Positions 8,823-17,164 of a DNA stretch of 53,364 bases are shown in pieces. Source of the DNA: Aequorivita antarctica. Its GTDB lineage: Bacteria > Bacteroidota > Bacteroidia > Flavobacteriales > Flavobacteriaceae. The notes beneath the pieces are model-generated. The model was not told where the DNA came from. It worked only from the letters and a program-made list of their open reading frames with translations, and did not search any database. The stretch lies in assembly GCF_007997155.1 (NCBI RefSeq), contig NZ_VORT01000016.1, forward strand, positions 1 to 53,364, written 5' to 3'. Positions within the stretch are counted from its first letter, which is position 1. Each line of letters opens with the position of its first letter. Made by a program: the position numbers and the translations under genes.

Positions 8823-11123
8823 TTGAAAATGAACCACTTAAAATATATGCTGCTTCTAATGTTGATGGGATGCCAAACGCTATTCAGTCAAAATATTTAT
8901 GAACAATCCAAAGAAGGAAATACCGAAAACCGTCCTGTTCGCGAATATACCCTGACCATAAAGGAAGAAATGGTAAACAAGGCAGGCAAGGATGTAAAGG
9001 GAATGACCGTAAACGGTACAATCCCAGGACCAACTTTGGAATTTACCGAAGGCGAATACGCTGTCATTTATGTGAAAAACGAAATGAAGGAAGAGACTTC
9101 CGTCCATTGGCATGGAATAATTATCCCAAATTTTTACGATGGTGTTCCCTATTTGACCACACCACCAATTCGTCCCGGCGAAACATTCAAATATGAATTT
9201 CCCATAACACAGGCTGGGACCTATTGGTACCATTCGCATACAATGTTGCAGGAACAAAGCGGTGTTTTTGGCTCTATTGTTATAAATCCAAAAGAAAAAA
9301 CCTTGGATTATGATACAGATTTGGTCTTGATGCTTTCCGATTGGACAAACGAAAAACCGATGAATGTACTGCGCAACCTAAAGCGTGGCAACGAATGGTA
9401 CGGAATAAAAAAAGGTACGTCCACACCATTGAACCAAGTGATTGCACGCAGTGCATTTGGCGCACAGCTCGATTTTTGGCGACAACGGATGGAAGGTGCA
9501 GATATAGCCGACATCTATTATCCCGCTTTTTTGGTAAACGGTCAACAAAATCCAGAATACCCCGATTATAAGGCAGGCGAAAAAGTGAGGCTACGGATAA
9601 TCAACGGTTCGGCCTCTACTCAATTTTGGATGACTTTTGGTGGCGAAATGCCCACATTAGTTGCTGCTGATGGACTGGATGTAGTACCCGTCCAAAAAAA
9701 CAAAACCTTTATAGCCATCGCCGAAACCTATGATTTTATAGTAACGATCCCCGAAAATGGCAAAATTGAGTTCCGGGCAATGGCACAGGATGGCTCGGGC
9801 ACTGCAACCGCCTTTATTGGAAATGGTAAAGTGATACCTGCGGAAGTAGTTCCAAGACCCGATAAAATTAAGATGATGCAGCAAATGGCAAAAATGGATA
9901 TGAAAATGGGAGCCCACGCCTTAAAATTCCAGCCAAAGAAAGACGAACGCTATGAGATGAAAGAGGAATACGGAATGCAAATGGATCATTCAAAAATGGA
10001 CCATTCCAAAATGGAAATGAAAGATGAAAAAATGGATATGGAAATGTCTACAGATTCAATGATGAAAGGTAAAATGGACAATGTGCAAATGGGTGATATG
10101 GATGGAATGCAAATGTTTTCAGAATATAATTACGATTACCTAAAATCACCTAAAAAAACAACCTATCCCAAGGATGTTCCGGTAAAGGAAATCCTCTTGA
10201 ACCTTACCGGAAATATGAACCGCTATATCTGGAGTATGAACGGGGTACCACTTTCGGAAACCGACCAGATTAAAATAAACCACAAGGAAGTTACCCGAAT
10301 TACACTTAATAACCTAACGATGATGCACCACCCAATGCACCTTCACGGTCACTTTTTTAGGGTCATCAATGAGAATGGAGAGTACTCGCCCTTAAAACAT
10401 ACGGTTAATGTGCCGCCAATGGGGGAGGTGACCATAGAGTTCTACGGTAACGAGTATGGCGATTGGTTTTTTCATTGCCATATTCTGTACCATATGATGA
10501 GTGGGATGGCAAGGGTTATGAGTTATGACACGACGAGAGACAACCGTTTGAATGGTTATCCTATAAGCGGTTTGATTTCCGAGGCCGATAAATATTATAC
10601 ATGGGCAACGGTAGATGCGACATCACATATGACGGAATTAAACTTTGTAACCTCAAACATTCGCAACCAATTCAATGTAAGCGCAGAATACGGTTGGAAC
10701 CAAAATCTGGAAGCCGAAGTAACTTATGAACGCTATCTACACGATTATTTACGGGTTTTCGGTGGAGTGAATATTGAAAATGAAATGGAAGGCAGTTTGG
10801 ATGAAATTACAACTACTGCCATAGCGGGAGTTCGCTATCTCACACCTTACCTCTTTAATCTGGATGTGCGAATCGATAGTAAGTTGCGACCTCAAATAAG
10901 TTTAAGTCGTGAAATACTGATTTTTCCAAGAACAGCCATTTTTGGAATGTATGAATACCAAGCTAATTTCGGTTGGGTTGATGACCTTTCTTTTGGAGAT
11001 AATTTCACAAACGAAGTTACTTGGAAGGCAGGAGTAAAATATTTTTTATCACGAAACTTTTCATTGATGGCGAGCTACGACAACCGTTTTGGAGCGGGTG
11101 GTGGACTTTCAGTGAGATTTTAA
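8823..11123 (+). CDS. CopA-like multicopper oxidase fused to an outer-membrane barrel domain
   Basis: This 766-residue exported protein has the four copper-ligand motifs of multicopper oxidases in order: HWHG (about residue 96), YWYHSHT (about 134), HPMHLHGHFF (about 503) and HCHILYHMMSGM (about 550). Between about 360 and 430 lies a Met/His-rich stretch (MDHSKMDHSKMEMK and relatives) like the copper-binding segments of CopA-type cuprous oxidases. From about 590 to the end the sequence changes to alternating strands ending in LSVRF, with a terminal Phe as in outer-membrane beta-barrels; it resembles the CopB family (PF05275). It probably oxidises Cu(I) outside the inner membrane while anchored in the outer membrane. 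It lies 25 bp after the TolC-like gene. Confidence 0.88.
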   Translation: MKMNHLKYMLLLMLMGCQTLFSQNIYEQSKEGNTENRPVREYTLTIKEEMVNKAGKDVKGMTVNGTIPGPTLEFTEGEYAVIYVKNEMKEETSVHWHGIIIPNFYDGVPYLTTPPIRPGETFKYEFPITQAGTYWYHSHTMLQEQSGVFGSIVINPKEKTLDYDTDLVLMLSDWTNEKPMNVLRNLKRGNEWYGIKKGTSTPLNQVIARSAFGAQLDFWRQRMEGADIADIYYPAFLVNGQQNPEYPDYKAGEKVRLRIINGSASTQFWMTFGGEMPTLVAADGLDVVPVQKNKTFIAIAETYDFIVTIPENGKIEFRAMAQDGSGTATAFIGNGKVIPAEVVPRPDKIKMMQQMAKMDMKMGAHALKFQPKKDERYEMKEEYGMQMDHSKMDHSKMEMKDEKMDMEMSTDSMMKGKMDNVQMGDMDGMQMFSEYNYDYLKSPKKTTYPKDVPVKEILLNLTGNMNRYIWSMNGVPLSETDQIKINHKEVTRITLNNLTMMHHPMHLHGHFFRVINENGEYSPLKHTVNVPPMGEVTIEFYGNEYGDWFFHCHILYHMMSGMARVMSYDTTRDNRLNGYPISGLISEADKYYTWATVDATSHMTELNFVTSNIRNQFNVSAEYGWNQNLEAEVTYERYLHDYLRVFGGVNIENEMEGSLDEITTTAIAGVRYLTPYLFNLDVRIDSKLRPQISLSREILIFPRTAIFGMYEYQANFGWVDDLSFGDNFTNEVTWKAGVKYFLSRNFSLMASYDNRFGAGGGLSVRF

Positions 11124-11156
11124 TAAATAATAATATTAATTTAAATGTAAAACAAA

Positions 11157-11846
11157 ATGAAGAATTTAAAAGTAGCAACAGCAATTGTGGCAATGGCTTT
11201 CGTAAGCCTAACAACAATGTCATGTAGAGACACCAAAAAGGAAGATTTGCACGACGATGGAATGCATTCTGAAATGCCAGAAGAAGGTAATCATGATGAT
11301 TCTATGATGAATCACGAAAATTCAATGATGGATGAAAATGATTCAATAATGAATCACGATACTTCAATGATGGACCACAACAATACGGATAGGTCCAATA
11401 CTGTAATGGATTCCAAAATGCAGAATTCCGATGCAAAACAAGTGGTGGCAGATTATATGGCACTGAAAGATGCTTTGGTGGCAACCAATAAAGAGGATGC
11501 TGCAAAGGCTGGAAAGAAACTTGAAAGCACATTGAAGGGTTTTAATGTAAGCAGTTACTCTGCTGAACAGCAAAAGGAACTGAAAGATATTATTGAAGAC
11601 GCAATGGAGCATGCAGAACATATTGGCAAAAGTGAAATGGACCACCAACGTGAACATTTCAAAATATTGAGCAAGGATATAACCGATATGGTTGCCATTA
11701 CCGGCACGGAAACTACTTTATACCAACAATTTTGCCCAATGTACGATGGTGGCAGTGCGTGGTTAAGTAGGAGCAAGGACATAAAGAATCCATATTATGG
11801 TAGCAAAATGCTGAATTGCGGAAAAGTGGAGAAAGAAATAAATTAA
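11157..11846 (+). CDS. DUF3347 domain lipoprotein with Met/His/Asp-rich N-terminus
   Basis: This 229-residue protein has a lipoprotein-like signal ([11 protein letters not shown], Cys about residue 23). Residues 25-85 are repetitive Met/His/Asp-rich sequence ([28 protein letters not shown]) suited to copper binding. Residues 95-229 are a DUF3347 helical domain that ends in the conserved [13 protein letters not shown]...[12 protein letters not shown]. The same domain ends the CusB-like adaptor at 17165-18943, so the island has two copies. It is probably a periplasm-facing copper-binding protein acting with the oxidase and pump. Confidence 0.87.
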   Translation: MKNLKVATAIVAMAFVSLTTMSCRDTKKEDLHDDGMHSEMPEEGNHDDSMMNHENSMMDENDSIMNHDTSMMDHNNTDRSNTVMDSKMQNSDAKQVVADYMALKDALVATNKEDAAKAGKKLESTLKGFNVSSYSAEQQKELKDIIEDAMEHAEHIGKSEMDHQREHFKILSKDITDMVAITGTETTLYQQFCPMYDGGSAWLSRSKDIKNPYYGSKMLNCGKVEKEIN

Positions 11847-11917
11847 GGGCTGTAAGCTGTATGCTTTAGGCTGATTTTGGGATGTTGAACCATTTGATGC
11901 ATTAAATCAATCTTATT

Positions 11918-12373
11918 ATGAAGATTCTAAGAATCATATTGATTATTTTATTGATTGCGTTTGTGGGCATGCAGTTTGTGCCCACAAGGCGTAACCAAAG
12001 TAATATAGTGCCAAAAACCGATTTTTTGGTGGTCAACAATCCATCAAAGAACGTTAATACTATATTGCAAGAATCCTGCTATGATTGCCACAGCAACAAT
12101 ACGGACTATCCTTGGTACAATAAGATGCAACCGATAGCTTGGTTTTTGGAGCATCATATAAAAGAAGGAAAGGACGAATTGAATTTCAACGAATGGGATA
12201 CGTATTCCGAGAGAAGAAAAAATAGCAAGCTCAACGCGATGATCCATCAAATTGAAGACGAAGAAATGCCTCTCTATTCGTATGTTTTAATGCATAGGGA
12301 TGCTGAGATTTCAAAAGATGAAAGACAAACTCTTGTAGCGTATTTAAGGATTTTAAAGAAAAATCACGAATAA
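11918..12373 (+). CDS. Haem-binding domain protein (CxxCH)
   Basis: This 151-residue protein has an N-terminal membrane/signal segment (residues 4-20), then SCYDCHSNNTDYPWYNKMQP, a CxxCH haem-attachment motif at about residues 54-58, and the conserved HHIKEGKDELNFNEW and RDAEISKDERQTLVAYL segments of the small haem-binding domain (PF14376-like). The family is common in Bacteroidota, often next to metal-resistance genes; its electron-transfer partner is not known here. Its stop overlaps the start of the next gene (TAATG). Confidence 0.85.
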   Translation: MKILRIILIILLIAFVGMQFVPTRRNQSNIVPKTDFLVVNNPSKNVNTILQESCYDCHSNNTDYPWYNKMQPIAWFLEHHIKEGKDELNFNEWDTYSERRKNSKLNAMIHQIEDEEMPLYSYVLMHRDAEISKDERQTLVAYLRILKKNHE

Positions 12374-12648
12374 TGAAACACACATATAAAATACACGGAA
12401 TGACCTGCGGAGGCTGTAAAGCATCTGTAGAAAAATATTTGGGTCAGTTAGATAATGTAACTAAGGTGGTCGCAAATGTTGAAAAAGGAGGGGCCGAAGT
12501 TACAATGAGCGGCCATATCTCTGCCCAAACCCTTCAAAATGTTCTTCCTGAAAAGTATCTTCTTTCGGAAAAGGAAACCAAAAACATATTCCATTCTGCA
12601 TACAGCACTTCGCATAAAATTGAAGAAAAATCAAAAATCCAACAATAA
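12373..12648 (+). CDS. Heavy-metal-associated (HMA) domain protein, probably truncated
   Basis: This 91-residue protein starts with a complete HMA ferredoxin-like domain: HGMTCGGCKASVEKYL at about residues 8-23 carries the MxCxxC metal site. After residue 68 comes a linker ending ...EEKSKIQQ and a stop. From memory of the family, Bacteroidota HMA-MauE fusion proteins continue at exactly this kind of linker (KSKLQQ) into a membrane DoxX/MauE domain, which is missing here. It could still act as a cytoplasmic copper chaperone. The 3' end of the gene overlaps the first copy of a direct repeat. Confidence 0.8.
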   Translation: MKHTYKIHGMTCGGCKASVEKYLGQLDNVTKVVANVEKGGAEVTMSGHISAQTLQNVLPEKYLLSEKETKNIFHSAYSTSHKIEEKSKIQQ

Positions 12649-12725
12649 ACATGATCACGTCAACGAAAACAGAATAAATAGTAATCTAAAAATTAAATAT
12701 TATGAGAACATTAGTAACACTTTTA
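12580..12725 (+). repeat. Direct repeat, copy A (second copy at 12903-13048)
   Basis: The segment from ATATTCCATTCTGCA through AACATGATCACGTCAACG to ATTATGAGAACATTAGTAA recurs about 320 bp downstream with few differences. It covers the end of the HMA gene, the spacer and the first codons of the next lipoprotein gene. This is a tandem duplication that gave rise to the two lipoprotein starts at 12702 and 13025. Confidence 0.8.
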
Positions 12726-12911
12726 ACGGTAATTGGTCTTTTTACATTAACATGCTGTAAACAAGATACAGATGGAAACACAATGATGAACCATAATGGA
12801 GGTTACCATTACTGGGGAATGCATGTGGGCTGGTGGTTTTTCATACTCCTAATTGTAATAGTATTGATAGTGTTATTTTTCAATTTCACAAAAAGAAAAG
12901 GAAACCAATAA
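12702..12911 (+). CDS. Small lipoprotein with one membrane segment
   Basis: The 69-residue product begins MRTLVTLLTVIGLFTLTCCKQD, a lipoprotein signal with the lipobox Cys at about 18-19, then a short Met/His/Trp-rich piece (MMNHNGGYHYWGMHVGWW) and a C-terminal transmembrane helix with basic end (FNFTKRKGNQ). Its first 20 residues and leader match the gene at 13025. The Met/His cluster is consistent with copper binding. No named family is recognised. Confidence 0.7.
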   Translation: MRTLVTLLTVIGLFTLTCCKQDTDGNTMMNHNGGYHYWGMHVGWWFFILLIVIVLIVLFFNFTKRKGNQ

Positions 12912-13048
12912 TATATTCCATTCTGCAAATAACACTTCTGATACTGTGGAAGAAAATTCAATAATAAACATAATCACGTCAACGAAAACAGAATAAATAA
13001 ATAGTAATCTAAAAATTAAATATTATGAGAACATTAGTAATGATTTTA
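12903..13048 (+). repeat. Direct repeat, copy B of 12580-12725
   Basis: This holds ATATTCCATTCTGCA, ATAAACATAATCACGTCAACG and ATTATGAGAACATTAGTAA in the same order as copy A. It supplies the leader and first codons of the Met-rich lipoprotein gene. Confidence 0.8.
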
Positions 13049-13474
13049 TCAGTAGTAGGCTTAATGACATTAAATAGTTGTAAGCAAGAACCAGATGTTC
13101 AGGCAATGCTTGAAAATACAGAAACAAGAAATGAGATTATGCAAACAATTGCAAATAATCCCAATTTTATGAATGAATTTATGGAGAATATGCAAGGCAA
13201 TAATCAAGCAATGCAAATGATGCAGGGAAATCACAAAATGATGAATATGATGATGAAGGGCGAAGGTATGAATATGATGAATGACAGTGTAACGTCAATG
13301 AATATGATGCAATCAATGATGAAAGATGGAAAAATGATGAATCAAATGATGCAAATGATGCATAATGAAGGGATGATGAGCGAAGATTGTATGAAATCCG
13401 GTATGAAGATGATGAGCGATAAAGGTATGAATATGGGCGGTATGGCAGACAATCACAGCAATAACCTTGAGTAA
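13025..13474 (+). CDS. Met-rich lipoprotein
   Basis: This 149-residue protein has the same lipoprotein N-terminus as its upstream neighbour (MRTLVMILSVVGLMTLNSCKQE, Cys at 19). From about residue 55 on, roughly every third residue is Met (MQMMQGNHKMMNMMMKGEGMNMMND and so on). The composition resembles methionine-rich periplasmic copper/silver binders such as those in Cus and Cop systems. It probably sequesters Cu(I)/Ag(I) in the periplasm or at the outer membrane. Its leader is a duplicate of the one before 12702. Confidence 0.75.
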   Translation: MRTLVMILSVVGLMTLNSCKQEPDVQAMLENTETRNEIMQTIANNPNFMNEFMENMQGNNQAMQMMQGNHKMMNMMMKGEGMNMMNDSVTSMNMMQSMMKDGKMMNQMMQMMHNEGMMSEDCMKSGMKMMSDKGMNMGGMADNHSNNLE

Positions 13475-13489
13475 TAAAATCAAGAAATT

Positions 13490-13561
13490 ATGATGTATTT
13501 ATGGATTATTCCATTTCTAATTGTCCTATTGGCACTTTGGTATTTTAGAAAAGAAAAATAG
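13490..13561 (+). CDS. 23-residue single-pass membrane peptide
   Basis: A short open frame, MMYLWIIPFLIVLLALWYFRKEK, follows the Met-rich lipoprotein gene by 15 bp and has an A-rich leader. It consists of one hydrophobic helix and a basic tail, like small membrane peptides near metal pumps. It is too short to assign, and translation is not proven. Confidence 0.4.
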   Translation: MMYLWIIPFLIVLLALWYFRKEK

Positions 13562-13697
13562 TATAAACCAGTAGGAATTTAGGGACGCTTATTGCCAATG
13601 TGAATGTATCCTTACCGTTTCCGGTAATCCACGTACCCGTTTTGCCGCCTTCGGAAATGGTTGATTTTATTTTGAACAATATATAAAAGAACAACAG

Positions 13698-13991
13698 ATG
13701 AAAAGTTATGATACCCTTTCAGAAGCAATGAAAGATTTACAAGCAAACGGATACACCTATGATTTTAATTTATGTTCGGGACATATTGAATGCAATGCAT
13801 TAAAGTTGAAATTACACCCAGAAGATTTTGATGTGGATGAGATGCATCGTTTTGAAGGAATGAGCAGTACAGACGACAATAGTGTGCTGTATGCCATTTC
13901 ATCCAAAAACGGAATTAAAGGATTATTGGTGGATGCATACGGAGTTTACGCCGAAAATATTTCTGATGCAATGCGAAAAAAATTAAGATAA
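13698..13991 (+). CDS. Small conserved protein often labelled phosphoribosylpyrophosphate synthetase
   Basis: The 97-residue soluble protein MKSYDTLSEAMKDLQANGYTYDFNL... belongs to a short family conserved in Bacteroidota. Database entries often carry the name phosphoribosylpyrophosphate synthetase, but it is far too short and has none of the PRPP-binding motifs of that enzyme, so the name should not be trusted. It ends 11 bp before the APC permease gene, which suggests cotranscription. The function is unknown. Confidence 0.6.
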   Translation: MKSYDTLSEAMKDLQANGYTYDFNLCSGHIECNALKLKLHPEDFDVDEMHRFEGMSSTDDNSVLYAISSKNGIKGLLVDAYGVYAENISDAMRKKLR

Positions 13992-14002
13992 ATAGTTGCC
14001 AA

Positions 14003-15358
14003 ATGAACCCCTTAAAAATAAACACCCAAAAATTGTCATTATTAGGCTCTGTATCATTAGGAACAGGCGTGATGATAGGTGCAGGTATTTTTGTGTTAAT
14101 GGGGCAGATAGCCGAATTGGTTGGCGATTTATTTCCTGTTGTTTTTATAGTAGGAGCTGTAGTGGTAGGATTTAGTTCTTATTCGTATGTAAAATTTTCC
14201 AATGCTTATCCATCTTCTGGTGGGGTTGTAAAATTTTTAACAAAGGCCTATTCGCCAGGTACACTTGCAGGTTCATTTTCCTTGTTAATGTACGTGTCTA
14301 TGGTTGTTGCCGAAAGTTTAGTGGCAGGAACTTTTGGGGCGTATGCTTTACGGCTGTTTCCGCAGGAGTATGCCGGGTACGCATCTGTGTTGGGAGTAAT
14401 CCTTATTGCTATTGCATATATTGTCAATATTTCTGGCAATAAAATTATTGAACGTACCGCCACCATTACTGCAATTATAAAAGTAGTTGGTATTGTGGTA
14501 TTGGCCATTTCGGGATTGGTTATTTCTGGTTTACCTACTATTACAGGTAATTATAGTCCTGCAAATAGCCAATCCCTACCTGAAGGTTTTGGATTTGTTG
14601 CTGCATTAGCCTTATCGATTCTTGCTTATAAAGGATTTACAACAATCACAAATCAAGGAGGCGATATAAAAAATCCTCATAAAAATGTAGGGCGTTCCAT
14701 AATTATTTCAATTGTCGTTTGTACAATCATCTATGTTACCTTGGCATTATCGGTTGCTGGCGGATTGAGTGTTGAAGAAATTATAGTGGCAAAAGATTAT
14801 GCTTTGGCCGCAGCCGCAAAACCCCTATTTGGCGAATGGGGTTCTACTTTAACAATTTTACTTGCCATTGTTGCAACTGTTTCCGGTGTAATTGCCAGCG
14901 TGTATTCTGCTTCAAGAATGTTAGGAATGTTAAGTAGTATGAAACAAGTTCCTAATTTGAATAGAATCAAGAAACTTAAAAATCCTTCCTTGATTCTTAC
15001 CGTTTCATTAGCAATACTGTTAACTATTTTGTTCGACTTAACTCGAATAGCTTCCATTGGAGCAATTTTCTACTTGATAATGGATATTGCCATTCATTGG
15101 GGACTATTTAAACACCTTAAAAAGAAAGTAAAATTCAATCCAGTAATTCCCATAATTGCCTTGCTAATGGATATTGTTGTTTTGGCAGCATTTATCTTTT
15201 TAAAATTTTTGACCGACCCCTTTGTGCTTATTGTCGCAGCAATAGGGATTGCTCTCATTTTTTTGTCTCAATTTCTATTTATGAAATCACATACAGATAA
15301 GGACGGAAACATGAATATGGGAATAGAAATGAGTGAAGATGAAATGACGAAAATGTAA
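14003..15358 (+). CDS. APC-family permease with Met-rich tail
   Basis: This 451-residue membrane protein has about 12 predicted helices. The first has the APC glycine-rich signature GTGVMIGAGIFVLMGQ (about residues 21-36), and AYKGFTTITNQGGDIKNPHKNVGR (about 208-231) is the conserved TM6 loop of amino-acid/polyamine/organocation transporters. The last 20 residues are Met-rich (MNMGIEMSEDEMTKM), an unusual end that echoes the neighbouring metal-binding proteins. The substrate is unknown. Its place between copper genes suggests a stress-linked role rather than ordinary amino-acid uptake. Confidence 0.85.
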   Translation: MNPLKINTQKLSLLGSVSLGTGVMIGAGIFVLMGQIAELVGDLFPVVFIVGAVVVGFSSYSYVKFSNAYPSSGGVVKFLTKAYSPGTLAGSFSLLMYVSMVVAESLVAGTFGAYALRLFPQEYAGYASVLGVILIAIAYIVNISGNKIIERTATITAIIKVVGIVVLAISGLVISGLPTITGNYSPANSQSLPEGFGFVAALALSILAYKGFTTITNQGGDIKNPHKNVGRSIIISIVVCTIIYVTLALSVAGGLSVEEIIVAKDYALAAAAKPLFGEWGSTLTILLAIVATVSGVIASVYSASRMLGMLSSMKQVPNLNRIKKLKNPSLILTVSLAILLTILFDLTRIASIGAIFYLIMDIAIHWGLFKHLKKKVKFNPVIPIIALLMDIVVLAAFIFLKFLTDPFVLIVAAIGIALIFLSQFLFMKSHTDKDGNMNMGIEMSEDEMTKM

Positions 15359-15372
15359 AAAATTAAGATAAA

Positions 15373-15678
15373 ATGAAACACACCTATCACATTCACGGAA
15401 TGACCTGCAATGGTTGCCGCAGCCACGTTGAGAAAACCTTAAGTGAAGTCAATGGAGTTACAAAGGCATCTGTAGATCTAGAAAAGGCAGAAGCGGTTAT
15501 AGAAATGGAAGAGCATATCCCTTTGGAAGCTTTTCAAAAAGCATTGAAAGACGATGGAGGGAGCTATTCTATTACACTTCCGGCTGATCCTGGAGCGGAA
15601 CATAAGCACCAAGCTGAGAAAAAAGCGAAAAAGGAAAGTCAACAAACCAACGGCACCAGTACCTATTATCGCCAATGA
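15373..15678 (+). CDS. HMA-domain protein, N-terminal remnant of a copper P-type ATPase
   Basis: This 101-residue frame starts with a full HMA domain (HGMTCNGCRSHVEKTL, MxCxxC at about residues 10-14), then a His/Lys-rich linker ending TSTYYRQ and a stop. Intact Bacteroidota copper ATPases continue at this point with a YYCPM...CPVCGMDL metal-binding segment and the pump body. The bases right after the linker encode the pump's C-terminal end in another frame (see 15672-15755), so this is what an internal deletion left. It may still work as a soluble CopZ-like copper carrier, similar to the HMA protein at 12373. Confidence 0.82.
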   Translation: MKHTYHIHGMTCNGCRSHVEKTLSEVNGVTKASVDLEKAEAVIEMEEHIPLEAFQKALKDDGGSYSITLPADPGAEHKHQAEKKAKKESQQTNGTSTYYRQ

Positions 15679-15755
15679 TAGCAGCCTTGGCTATGAGTTT
15701 CAGTTCAGTATCTGTAATTCTGAATTCATTACGATTAAAAAAAATCCAACTATAA
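15672..15755 (+). pseudogene. C-terminal remnant of a copper-exporting P1B-type ATPase
   Basis: Read one base out of frame with the preceding HMA gene, this stretch encodes 27 residues, PMIAALAMSFSSVSVILNSL and then RLKKIQL, followed by TAA. The (N)PMIAALAMSFSSVSV pattern is the last transmembrane helix of P1B copper ATPases. About 2 kb of the gene body is missing between the linker and this tail. The junction sits on CCAATG, which could belong to either flank. Confidence 0.8.
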
Positions 15756-15773
15756 ACACTAAATATTAAAACC

Positions 15774-16256
15774 ATGGAGAATTCAAACCAACACAACAGC
15801 AAAGGCAATTACACAAAGTTTATATTGATGCTCACTGCCTCATTTGTAGCAATGTATATCACGATGTATCTTAACACTTATGCGTTAGACCACGTTTATT
15901 TCAGTGTAACCAGATTCTATATGAGTTGTTTGGGCATAGCAGCTATGGCAGTAATAATGTGGTTCTTTATGCGCAAAATGTACCAAAACAAGAAAAAGAA
16001 TATCGCCATTTTATTGGGAAGCTTGATTTTGTTTGTTAGTGCACTTGGCTTGGTAAGAGCACAAAGCCCTATTGTTGGCGATATACTCTGGATGAAAGCA
16101 ATGATTCCCCATCACTCCATCGCAATTTTAACGAGCAAAAGGGCAGACCTCAAAGACCCAGAAGTGCGTAAATTGGCTGATGGTATCATTAAGGCACAAG
16201 AAAAGGAAATAGCCGAAATGAAACAATACATCAAGCGTCTGGAAGCAGAAAACTAA
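15774..16256 (+). CDS. Membrane protein with DUF305 domain
   Basis: In this 160-residue protein, three hydrophobic helices (about residues 14-35, 44-66 and 74-94) are followed by a DUF305 four-helix-type segment: DILWMKAMIPHHSIAILTSK (about 108-127) and an acidic/basic helix to the end. The Met/His pair pattern MIPHH is the hallmark of the family, which often accompanies copper-resistance genes and ferritin-like proteins. It is probably a membrane-tethered metal-binding protein. It follows the broken ATPase gene by 18 bp. Confidence 0.85.
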   Translation: MENSNQHNSKGNYTKFILMLTASFVAMYITMYLNTYALDHVYFSVTRFYMSCLGIAAMAVIMWFFMRKMYQNKKKNIAILLGSLILFVSALGLVRAQSPIVGDILWMKAMIPHHSIAILTSKRADLKDPEVRKLADGIIKAQEKEIAEMKQYIKRLEAEN

Positions 16257-16268
16257 AATTAGTGGGTA

Positions 16269-17060
16269 ATGGACAAATCAATTTTCAAAATACAAAAGAT
16301 GGATTGCCCTTCTGAAGAATCAATTATTCGGATGAAGTTGGAAAGGTTTCATCAAATAAAACAACTGGATTTTGATATTACCAATAGGACATTAGTGGTC
16401 TATCACAATGGGAATCTTCAGAAAATAGAGGGTGCTATACGCGATTTAAAATTTAATGAGCAATTGATAACAACAATTACTACTGATGAGGTGATTTTTG
16501 ATGAACCTTCAAATCAACGCAAATTGCTTTGGGCCGTATTGGCTATCAATTTCCTCTTTTTTATAATTGAAATAACAACTGGATGGCTTTCAAAATCAAT
16601 GGGTTTGGTGGCAGACAGTCTTGATATGCTTGCAGATTCATTTGTATATGGTTTGAGCCTGATTGCAGTAGGCGGTTCATTGTCCCGAAAAAAGAATATC
16701 GCTACCATGGCTGGAGGCTTCCAAATTTTATTAGCCATTATTGGATTTATGGAAATAGTAAGGCGTTTTTTTTCAAAAACGGAAACGCCAGATTTTTTAA
16801 CAATGATAATCGTATCAATACTAGCATTGTTGGCAAATGCAGCCTGTCTTTATTTATTGCAAAAATCCAAAAGCAATGAAGCACATATGCAAGCTAGTAT
16901 GATTTTTACATCCAATGATATAATAATAAATTTTGGAGTAATCATCGCAGGGTTTTTGGTACTATGGACAAATTCTAGAATTCCTGATCTAATTGTTGGA
17001 GCGATCGTGTTTATAATAGTAACAAAAGGAGCTATTAATATTTTGAAATTGGGAAAATAA
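16269..17060 (+). CDS. Cation diffusion facilitator (CDF) transporter with HMA-like N-terminus
   Basis: At 263 residues, 1-75 form an HMA-like fold (FKIQKMDCPSEES with a single Cys, then a beta-alpha pattern). The rest has five or six helices with the CDF metal-site pattern DSLDMLADSFVYG (about 117-129, in TM2) and SNDIIINFGVIIAG (about 215-228, in TM5). It lacks the large cytoplasmic C-terminal domain of longer CDF proteins. It likely exports a divalent cation from the cytoplasm in exchange for protons. It starts 12 bp after the DUF305 gene and is probably in the same operon. Confidence 0.87.
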   Translation: MDKSIFKIQKMDCPSEESIIRMKLERFHQIKQLDFDITNRTLVVYHNGNLQKIEGAIRDLKFNEQLITTITTDEVIFDEPSNQRKLLWAVLAINFLFFIIEITTGWLSKSMGLVADSLDMLADSFVYGLSLIAVGGSLSRKKNIATMAGGFQILLAIIGFMEIVRRFFSKTETPDFLTMIIVSILALLANAACLYLLQKSKSNEAHMQASMIFTSNDIIINFGVIIAGFLVLWTNSRIPDLIVGAIVFIIVTKGAINILKLGK

Positions 17061-17164
17061 ATTTAAGAATATAATTATGGAATGCCCATTAACTAAGGGT
17101 AAATCAACCGAAGGTGTATAACAGGTCATTACGTCTTCCTTTAAAAAACAAATATTTTATACAG

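Noticed and set aside
13562-13690. Frames on both strands between the 23-residue peptide and the gene at 13698 (minus: KSTISEGGKTGTWITGNG...; plus: LPFPVIHVPVLPPSEM)
   Set aside because: Both look somewhat coding, but neither has a start codon or a family I recognise, and they contradict each other.
13698-13991. Ribose-phosphate pyrophosphokinase
   Set aside because: The usual database label does not fit a 97-residue protein without PRPP or ATP motifs.
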